From the NCBI RefSeq assembly GCF_004011695.2, contig NC_082424.1:620001-684000 (forward strand): 64,000 bases of DNA, written 5' to 3'. This DNA comes from Ascochyta rabiei. Taxonomy: Eukaryota > Ascomycota > Dothideomycetes > Pleosporales > Didymellaceae. A program made the position numbers and the translations under genes. Positions 12,904 through 20,950 of this stretch are shown here, piece by piece; positions within the stretch are counted from its first letter, which is position 1; every line of letters begins with the position of its first letter. Below the pieces are notes generated by a model. That model worked only from the letters and a program-made list of their open reading frames with translations, was not told the origin of the DNA and searched no databases.

Positions 12904-13417
12904 ATGCCCACCCAACAACACCTCAGCACGCAGGCCCAGTCGCAGGCCCAGTCCCAAGGTGCACGAGACGTAGAGACGCACGAACACCACGCGAAAGCCA
13001 GTGCATCGGGGGGGTTGAATCTCAACCTCCTCGGCGCTCTATCCGGCGCTCTCACCTCGACGACGAAAAAGACAACGCGCAGCGCGGCTGACGGGTCGCA
13101 GGCTGCGACGGAAGAGCGGCGAACGGCTGGTGAGTTGATTTTTCCGTGGGGTTTGTTCCATCCATCTTGTGCTACTTTGATTCCAATCTCGGGTTCCATC
13201 TCCAAAAAGCAAATGGAAAAAAGAAAAAAAAAAGGAAAAACGGGCTAACCCACAACCCACAGCAACAGCCAGCGGAGCAGCGCAGGGCCAGGGAAACGCA
13301 TATGCAGCCGCGGACGCCTCGGAAGGCAGCAAGAAGACGAAAGCAAGGGAGCAGACGAATGCCGTGGCCGAGAGCAAGAAGCTGGAGAAGGTGGATCATT
13401 TAGGGATCGAGGGGTGA
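12904..13417 (+). CDS. Small two-exon hypothetical protein (126 aa)
   Basis: Exon 1 is 12,904-13,129 and exon 2 is 13,263-13,417. The 133-bp intron has a GTGAGT donor, a GCTAAC branch site 13 bp before the CAG acceptor, and splices in phase 1. The joined frame is open from ATG to TGA. The product is hydrophilic and low in complexity: a Gln/Ser-rich start, a central LNLNLLGALSGALTS stretch, Ala/Gly/Lys-rich sequence, and a C-terminus ending KVDHLGIEG. I recognise no domain, signal peptide or membrane segment. Codon and GC use match the other genes, not the AT-rich surroundings. The inverted-repeat block ends 183 bp upstream of the ATG, and a Fot1-type transposon begins 81 bp after the stop. 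The clean splice and absence of RIP stops support a real gene. Confidence 0.65.
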
Positions 13418-13498
13418 GGAGATGCCTTGTATATCGATGAGTAAACCAATAGAACAAACTAAAACAAAACATACAGCAGCTATAACAAGAAAGCACTA

Positions 13499-15361
13499 AC
13501 GTACTCCACGGGTGAGCGGATCAAACGGGTGAGCGGATCACTCTGCCAAGACCACACCAAACCTCCACCTTACCACGCAATGCCTCAACAACAACATTAA
13601 TCTACGCCCTTAAGAGAAGCTGCAATACAGCTTGCGCTCTAGGCAATTAAATAAGACGCAACACTTACTATATAACGTGCTGCAGCTATATATAACGCGC
13701 CTTACAGCACACTACACACTTAATATACAGAACAACCTACACAAGCTAATTATACGCTAGTTTAACAGATTATAGACTAGACTAAGGAGGACATAATTAC
13801 TAAGTATATCCTTAAGCTAGATGTATAAGGATTTGCCCCTTAGCTAGCTACTATAGCTAATATAGCTAATTCTTTGCGTGCTAAGCGCAATATAGGCTAT
13901 GTTAGCATAAACTGGCCTAACATGTTTATTAAGCGCCGCCCTAACCTTAAAGTAAGGTTTAATTGCAAGTACAACTACAAGAGAGCCTTCTGTAAGGATC
14001 TAGAGATTATTAGGGGCTGGTTTAGGCTTATAGCAAATGTTAAAGCTAAGTATAGTATCTAGGACAATAACACGTACAACTTTAATAAGACAGGCTTTAT
14101 AATAGGCTAGATATTAACAGGAGCAGTTGTTACAGGCTTAGAGCGTTAAGGACAGCTAAAGGCAGTGCAGCAGGGCAATTAAGAGTGGACAACGGTTATA
14201 CAGGGCATTAATAGCACAGGGTAGGCTATTCTACCCTTTATTATCTTTAAAGGCTGCAACCACCTCTCTGCCTGGTACAAAGAGGACAATCTGCCCTATA
14301 ACTAGGTTATTAGAGTCTCTAAGAACAGATAGACTACTAACAAGCTTAGTCTAGACTAGTTAAAGCACTTTAATGCCTATACAAAGACGCGCACCTAAAG
14401 AGTACACTAGCTGCTCCTTATTAACAGCTATAAGAGCTACAACTCCCTTAACTTCTAATAATACTGCAAGAAAGCAAAGATTGTTATACTGTGTATGCCT
14501 CTATACTTATTTTACCTCTTATAACTACTAGATATAGGTTATTTTGCCCCTCTAAAGAAGGCATATAGGCACTAAGCTAAGAATCTTATATATAACTACA
14601 TTACTTATATTACTAAAACTAAGTTCCTACTATACTTTATAGACGCCTATAAGGAGACATTTACTTCTAGCAATATCTAAGAAGGCTTCTAAGGCGCTGG
14701 AATAGTCCCCCTTAACCCAGAACGGGTTATAATGGGTCTTGATGTCCGCCTACGTACCCTACCGCTACCTACTGTAGAAGATAAGCCCTAGTAGTCCTAA
14801 ACCCTAAGCACTACCCTGCAATTAGGGTCGTAATTAACGCTAGTTTAAGAGAGGATTTAAAGGCATGTAAGCAGCTTACTAACTTTAATAGTTAAGGCCT
14901 TTAAAAAGCTTGCTAAAGGCGCAGCTATAGTAGCGCACAAGCTAGTGTTAGCTTAAAGAGAGATTACTAGGCTTTAAGCAGTAAATAAGGCTGCTATATA
15001 ACGTAAATTGCATAAAAGAAAGCAATTATAGCAAAAGGGAGTCCTAACAGCTAAGGAAGGCCTTTAATTAACTACTCTAACTAAGTTTAGGGCGCATAGT
15101 AATAGTAAGAAGGCAAAAAAGCAAGTGCGCACTAAAGGAGGGGAAGTAACCTAAAGATGCTGTATAAAGTGCTATAATGTTAGATATAACTTATATATAT
15201 ATAAGAAGGCTATAGAAGATGTTTCTAAATAATATTATGTACTGCACTACTGTATATAAGGCTAAAGTGGGCTAATGCGAGCTATAATAGGGTAGAAATT
15301 TGGTGTGGTCTTGGCAGAGTGATCTGCTCACCTGTTTGATCTGCTTACCTGTAGAGTACGT
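13499..15361 (+). mobile_element. Fot1/pogo-type DNA transposon, 1,863 bp, inactivated
   Basis: It is bounded by ACGTACTCCACGGG inverted repeats and flanked by TA on both sides. The left end carries GGTGAGCGGATCA twice, 17 bp apart. The right end holds the same boxes with G-to-A changes (AGCAGATCA). The length matches Fot1-family elements of about 1.9 kb. It inserted in a tandem copy of the ENP2 3' flank, 81 bp after the stop of the small gene at 12,904. The transposase relic is listed separately. Confidence 0.9.
13580..15232 (+). pseudogene. Fot1-like DDE transposase relic with C-terminal zinc knuckle
   Basis: Reading from ATG 13,580 through in-frame stops gives a relic of about 550 codons. 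It has a CENP-B-type helix-turn-helix (LRAKRNIGYV...NWP..F.KRRPNLK...KRAF), then NFNKTGFIIG near 14,066-14,105, where the family has Asp and Glu. Next comes LLLINSYKSYN near 14,411-14,443, where the family has an Asp-Gly-His box. The C-terminal zinc knuckle near 15,154-15,200 has lost a Cys and its His to Tyr. Many codons read TAG/TAA. The catalytic aspartate positions read Asn in both boxes, so the protein would be inactive even without the stops. Confidence 0.9.
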
Positions 15362-15576
15362 TATATAGTGACTATAAATATATAGACTTAGCACTACAGA
15401 TACAACTCCTTCTCTCCCTTATCTTCTTTCTTTAGAGGAAGAGTGTAGACTAACGCTGTAGCTAGGAGTACGTAGAAGGATAGAGAAGAATGTTAGTTAT
15501 TTAGAGATTAAGAGGTATAAGGGAAGAGGTATAGAGATAGTAGATAGATTATGTGTATTAATAGATTAAAACATTA

Positions 15577-17440
15577 ACGTACCCCACGGGCGAGCCGCTC
15601 AACAGGCGAGCCGCTCACTTTTGCCAAGCCCCTACCAAACTCCACCCTATTATGGCCTAAAACAACCTAGTTTAGTGCTGTAAAGTGCAGTATAGCCTGT
15701 AATACTATTTAGAAACTACTTCTACCTCTTTCTGACACGTTTGCGCGTTGTGTCCTGTCTAATTACACTGTCTACAGCGTCTTTAGGAGGGCTTACCTCC
15801 TTTAGCGCGCACCTGCTTCTTTGCCTTCTTCCTATTACTACGCGCCCTAAACTCCTTTAGAGTTATTAATTACAGGCTATCCTTAACTGTTAGGGTCTCT
15901 TCTACCTAAACTTACTTTCTTTTATATAATTTTTATTGTATAGCTGCCTTATTAGCAGCTTAAAGCTAAGTAATCTCCTATTATGCCAACACTAGCTTAT
16001 GCGCAATTATTGCTGCCCCTTTTACTACCTTCTTAAACGCCTTAACTATAGAGGTAGGCAAACTATCTATATACCTCTAAATCCTTATCTTTACAAGCGT
16101 TAATTGCAACCTAAGTTTAAGGGTGTTACTTAGGGTTTGCAACTACCAGAGCTTGTTATTAATAGGTAGTAGTAGTAACAGAGTGCGCAACTTTACATTA
16201 AGGGCTATTATAACCTAGTCTAGGTTAAATAGGACTAATCTAGCACCTTAGAACCCTCCCTAGATGTTCTTAGAAGTAATTGCAGCATTATAGGCGCGTA
16301 TAAAGCATAGCAGGAACTCTGTCTTTATAATATAGTTAATCTAGTTATATATAAGTATTTTAGCTTAGCGCCTATACGCCTTCTTTAAAGTAGTAAAACA
16401 ACCTATATTAAGGGGCTGTGTAAGGTGTAATAAGTAAAGAGGCAAACAGAGAGTAATAATCTTGTTATCCTTATAGTATTGCTAGAATTTAAGAGAGTTG
16501 TAGCTCTTATAACTATTAATAATAAGCAAATAGTAGGTGCTAATAGTACACTCCTTTGTATGCCTGTTAAAGTGCTTTAACTAGTTAAGACTAAGCTTGT
16601 TAGTAGTCTAGCTGTTATTAGAGACTCTAATAACCCAGTTATAAGGCAGATCCTCTTCTTTGTACCAGGCAGAGAGGTAGTAGTAGGCTTTAAAGATAAG
16701 GAAGGCTAGAATAGCCTATCCTTTGGCATTAATGCTTACTATAGCCGTAGCCCACTCTTAGTTGCCTGGCTAGATAGCCTTTGGCTGACCCTGTTGTTCT
16801 AAAGCTGTAACAACTGCTCCTAGGGAGATCTAGCCTATTATAAAGCCTGTCTTGTTAAAGTTGTATATGTCTTTATCCTAGATACTATACTTAGCTTTAA
16901 TATTAGCTACTAGGCTAAACTAGCCCTATAGAACCTTAGAATCCTTATAGAGGGCTCTCTTATAGTTGTACTTGTAATTAAACTTAACTTTAAGCTCTAG
17001 GTGTTGCTTAACAAACGTACTAGGCCAGTTTACGCTAATAGGGCCTAGATTGTGCTTAGCGCGTAAAGAATTAGCTATAGTAGCTATATCTAAGAGCTAA
17101 GAGGAAAATCCTTATATATCTAGCTTAAGAACATGCTTAATAATTACCTTCTTCTTATTATTGTCTAGCTTCTATAAGTTAGCTATAGAATCTGCGCGTA
17201 AAGGTTGTCCTATGTGTTAGTCGCTTAGTGTCTTTTAAGGGACCCTGTAGATAGCTGCAGCGCGTTACTAAGAGAGATTCGCGTCTTATTTAAGAGCCTG
17301 GAGCGCAAGCTGTATCTAAGCTTCCTTTAACGCGTCTAAATGGTGTTGTTAAGAAGACATTGGTGTAGGAGGAGAAGTTTGGTGGGGGCTTGGCAAAAGT
17401 GAGCGGCTCGCCCGTTGAGCGGCTCGCCCGTGGGGTACGT
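15577..17440 (-). mobile_element. Fot1/pogo-type DNA transposon, 1,864 bp, inactivated, opposite orientation
   Basis: Ends are ACGTACCCCACGGG inverted repeats flanked by TA (15,575-15,576 and 17,441-17,442). Both ends carry intact paired boxes GGCGAGCCGCTCA, 16 bp apart, and about 60-100 bp at each end show no RIP. The interior is heavily mutated. It is one base longer than the element at 13,499 and clearly homologous in its transposase, but has different terminal boxes. It inserted into another decayed copy of the ENP2 3'-flank repeat. Confidence 0.9.
15705..17360 (-). pseudogene. Fot1-like DDE transposase relic (second copy)
   Basis: On the minus strand the frame runs from ATG at 17,360 to a TAG at 15,705, with several internal stops. 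It reads YNFNKTGFIIG and LLIINSYKSYN at the two catalytic boxes, so aspartates again read as Asn. A C-terminal CCHC zinc knuckle keeps all four ligands (C-x2-C-x4-H-x4-C, near 15,750) apart from one stop inside. Segments match the element at 13,499 closely, for example the shared CTCTCTGCCTGGTACAAAGA stretch. A terminal zinc knuckle on a pogo-type transposase suggests a DNA- or RNA-contact module used by both elements. Confidence 0.88.
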
Positions 17441-17529
17441 TATAGCAGCAATAACCAGAAAAACAATATATAATAGAAATATAGACTTAGTGCTGCGTTT
17501 ATAAGCGCTGCTTTCTTCTTATGTAGAGA

Positions 17530-17598
17530 TTAAGAGGTAAGAGGTAAGAGGTAAGAGGTAAGAGGTAAGAGGTAAGAGGTAAGAGGTAAGAGGTAAGA
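17530..17598. repeat. GAGGTAA heptanucleotide microsatellite
   Basis: About ten GAGGTAA units in a row. Shorter runs recur near 17,738-17,756 and 17,885-17,920 at the equivalent place in each tandem copy of the ENP2 flank, so the microsatellite predates the duplications. Confidence 0.9.
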
Positions 17599-18064
17599 GT
17601 TAGGTAGAAATAAATAACAAACAAACAAATTAAAACATTACAGTAGCTACAACTAGAGAAAAACAAGGTGTGTGTAATAGGTATTATGGACTTGGTACTA
17701 TGTTTATAAGCGCTGCTCTCTTCTTACGTATAGATTGAGAGGTAAGCGGTAAGAGGTAGGTAGAAATAAATAACAAACAAACAAATTAAAACATTACAAT
17801 AGCTATAACTAGAGAAAAACAAGGTGTGTGTGATGGGTATCATGGACTTAGTACTGCGTTTATAAGCACTGATTTCTTCCTATTAAGAGGTAAGAGGTAA
17901 GAGGTAAGAGGTAAGAGGTAGGTAGAAATGAATAACAAACAAACAAATCAAAACATCACAGCAGCCACGACCAGAGAAAAACAAGGTGTGTGTGATGGGT
18001 ATCATGGACTCGGTACTACGTTTACAAGCGCTGCTTCCTTCTTCCTTTCTTTTCTCTCCTTTTA

Positions 18065-20288
18065 TTACAGGCCGCGGAACGCATTCCCGCTGGCGCTGCG
18101 GATGTTCTTCTCTTTCCTTCTGTCGTGGCGCTGCGCCGCACTCGCCGTCTCGGACTTCTTCTTCTTCTGCTCGGGGGCGAAGGTGATTTCGCGCTCGCCG
18201 ACGACGGTCGTGGTGCTGGATTTGGGCGTGGCGTCTTTGAGCTTGGAGACGCGGGAGCCGAACGTCTTGTCGGCTTGGGGGGCGTGCTTTTTCGTGCGCG
18301 AGGACGAGACGACCATGTGCGGGCCCTTTGGTTGGGGGAGCATCGGGTTGTTGTGCCCGGCTTTGCGGTACGAGGACGAGGAGATTCGGGTGTCGGCGGG
18401 GGCTTTGCGGGCGGGTCGCTCTTCTGCGTCCGAGGCGTCCGAGTCGGAGGTGTCGGAGCCGTGGGGCGACTCGAGGTCTTCCTGCTCGGCGGCGGTGAGG
18501 CCCTTGGGGATCTTGGTGCTGGGGTTGATGGCCTGGAACTCGTGCGACTGCTCGTCGACCTGGAAGTCTTCGTCCTCGAAGAGACGGGCGAAACGCGAGT
18601 CGCCGAGCAGACCGGCCGGCTTCTCGGGCGCCTCGACGGCGGGCGCGGCGGCATCGAGCATATCGTCGTCGCCGCCCTTTTTGAGCACGCGCTTGGCGCG
18701 TCTCCGGTCCTTCTCCTCTTCGCGCGCCTGCATCTTCTCGGCCAGGGCCCTGTTGACCTTGACGGCGACCTTTTTGTTGCCGCGGATCCTGCTCTCGCGC
18801 TCCTTGTTGATCTTCTCGGCGATGCTCTTCTCGCGCTGCTCCTGCCACATGTCGGGGTTGGAGATGAGCCTGGCCTCCTCGTACAGCTTCTGGGCGACAA
18901 AGTAGCCGTGCATGTACGGGCGCAGCAGGCTCGTTGTGCCGATGAGGTGGTCGAGGTTGAGCGCCTTGAGCTGGGCGGTGGTCAGGAACTTGAAGTTGTC
19001 GTAGACCTGGCCGGTGGCGGGAGCGGCGAAGGCGTTGGGGTCGTTTGGGTCCTCGGCCATTTCTTCGACGATGTTGTCGAGGAAGGCGCACCACTTGGGC
19101 GCGGGGCCGAGCTGGGGGATGAAGAACGAGTGCTGCTGCTTGCCTTCGTTTGCGGTCAGGAGCATGCCGCTGTCCTTGACCCACTCGACGTGGTTGAGGT
19201 CGACGGCGGGCTCGACCGAGGTCCAGGGGGTGCCGGTCTGAGGGTCCCAGATCTTGATGATGCGCTTGTCGGCTGTGAGGATCTTGGGCTCGGCGACGTG
19301 GGTGCGCGAGGTGGTGTTGGACTCGAGGTAGATGATGTTCTTGATGGCGAAGCCGTAGCCCTGGTCCTTCTTGAGCAGCGGCGTGGGCGAGCGCAGGTCG
19401 TAGAGGTGGACCAGGCCGTTGGAGTGGCCGAGGGCGAGATTCAGGCCTGCGCGGGGGAAGGTGAGTGCGGTGACTTGGGAGCGGCCCTCGAAGGGGTCGT
19501 GGGGCGGGGACAGGATGCCGACCCTGTTGCGCGACCTCGAGTCCCAGAACTCGACGGTGCCCAGCGAGGTGCCAAAGGCCAGCAGGTTGTGGCTGTCTTC
19601 TGCGATGGCGGCCGTGTTGACGGCGCCGGCGTCGACGCCGCCCTGCAGCGAGCCCGGGGCGGCGGTGAGGAGGTCGTCGCCGCCCACGTCGATCTCGTAG
19701 CTGCGCATGAAGCGTCCGACCTCGAGGTTCAGCCGAAAGGCCTCGCCCAGGCCGTCTGCGTTGACGCCGACGGCGGGCACCAGACACTCTGCGGAGCGCT
19801 TGTCGTAGACGAGGTCGCGGCCATAGCGCGGTATGCGCGTTGCGTGGTGGAGGCCGCCGCCCGTGTGGAACTCGATGACGCGGTCGGCCTGCAGGTGGAC
19901 GCTCTTGGTGTAGTCGGAGGAGAGGATGCGGAAGGTCTCGTTGAGGGTGTTTGTGTTGCGGGCAAAGGAGAGCGACAGGTGGGGGAGGTAGTGGGTGTGG
20001 ATCTGAGGCTGGGGCGTGTCAGTCTGGTCATGCTGGTCGTGCTGGTCGTGCTGGTCGGGTGCATACCTTGTAGGTGCCCGTGGACATGACCCAGTCGCCA
20101 TCTTCGCTGACGCGCACGCACTGGCTGGCCTCGTCGAAGCCAAAGTCCTGCAGCAGCTCCACCCGGCTGGCAAACTCGGGGTCGTTCTTCAGGCTTCTCT
20201 TCCGCCGGCGGATCAGCCACTCGGGCAGGGGCCGGGCCTCGCTGCCGCTGACGGTGTAGACGGGGACGGCCGAGTTGGTGATCTTCAT
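18065..20288 (-). CDS. ENP2: Enp2/NOL10-type WD40 ribosome biogenesis protein (721 aa)
   Basis: Exon 1 is 20,067-20,288 and exon 2 is 18,065-20,008; the 58-bp intron has a GTATGC donor and splices in phase 0 (TGTYK then PQIH, a conserved junction). The N-terminus (PLPEWLIRRRKR, VELLQDFGF), WD-type blades (VEFWDSRSRNRVG, HLYDLRSPTPLL, IIKIWDPQTGTPW) and the NUC153 box GDSRFARLFEDEDFQVD near residues 541-557 define the family; yeast Enp2 has 707 residues. The basic coiled-coil tail is rich in KKKK. Enp2 acts in the nucleolus in early 40S pre-ribosome assembly. It is divergent from MED13 (662 bp between start codons). Its 3' flank is tandemly repeated and RIP-mutated up to the first copy, but the coding region looks untouched. 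Confidence 0.95.
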
Positions 20289-20950
20289 GGTGGCGCTGCG
20301 GGCGAGGTGCACAGCAAGAAAACGAACGATGAAAAGCTGCGACCCCGATAACGATAACGATAACGATAACGATAAGGAAAGGGAAAAGGAAAAGAAAAGG
20401 AAAAGGACAAGGGCCAAGACCAGGAAAGGGAAAAGCAGAGGCCGAGCCCGTCGCCCGTCCGTCGCCCGTCTCCCGAGCTGCGCTAGCGGGTGGACCGGGG
20501 CGCTGTGCGTACGACACACGACGTCGACGTCGACGGCGACTCCACCACGCCCAAGCCTCGCAAGCCTCGTCTCGTCTCGTCTCGTCTCGTCTCGTCCTGG
20601 GCTGTCCTGTTGCAAGCGTGCAGCCTCGCGCGTGACTGCAGACGCCTGCTTGTGTCGCTGCAGCTGCCCCGAAGCACCGGACGCCTCCCACCGCTGTTGC
20701 GCGCACGGCCGGCGACGGACACTCGACAACCATGCTCCAGCTGGCGACGCGCCCACACCATGCAGCTCCTCTAGCACGCGACCCCCCGCCCACACCCAGT
20801 GCGCTGCTACCTTGCCCTCTCTGACCTCGTCCTCTCTGACCTCGCCCTCGCCCTGCCCCGGAGACTGCGGAGTTGATGAAGGGTCACGCCCGCCTGCGAG
20901 TCCCACGCGAACACCACCGGAGAGTTCCGTAGAGGGCTGCAGACCTTCTG
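20289..20950. promoter_or_regulatory. Shared ENP2/MED13 upstream region
   Basis: This 662-bp divergent intergenic space holds five GATAAC/GATAAG units (20,347-20,376) followed by a purine tract to about 20,412 and a CTCGT pentanucleotide run (20,566-20,597). GATA repeats could be sites for fungal GATA factors, but clustered short units are equally explained by slippage. No TATA box was identified. Confidence 0.4.

Larger units (their letters stand above)
13440..18062. repeat. Decayed tandem copies of the ENP2 3'-flank unit (about 155-160 bp), interrupted by two transposons
   Basis: The best-preserved unit is next to ENP2 (from TAGAAATG at 17,923). Mutated copies start at 17,761 and 17,605. 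More decayed pieces flank the Fot1-type elements: 17,441-17,530, 15,362-15,576 and 13,440-13,498. Landmarks are AAACAAACAAA, AAAACATCACAGCAGC, AGAGAAAAACAAGG and GACTCGGTACTACG. Outer copies carry C-to-T and G-to-A changes, for example AAAACATTACAGTAGC and AAAACATTACAATAGC. Both transposons inserted within copies. A GAGGTAA microsatellite is embedded at the unit junctions. Confidence 0.7.

Noticed and set aside
13146..13403. 85-codon ORF overlapping the small gene at 12,904
   Set aside because: It reads the intron and exon 2 in another frame. The spliced 126-aa frame has proper splice sites and a branch point.
18125..20089. A 654-codon plus-strand ORF opposite ENP2
   Set aside because: It is the antisense shadow of the ENP2 coding frame. 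It is Gly/Val/Leu-rich with no domain, whereas the minus strand has clear Enp2 motifs and a conserved intron position.
20347..20376. GATAAC repeats as a GATA-factor switch
   Set aside because: The units form a simple tandem run next to other slippage repeats; a regulatory role cannot be claimed from sequence alone.
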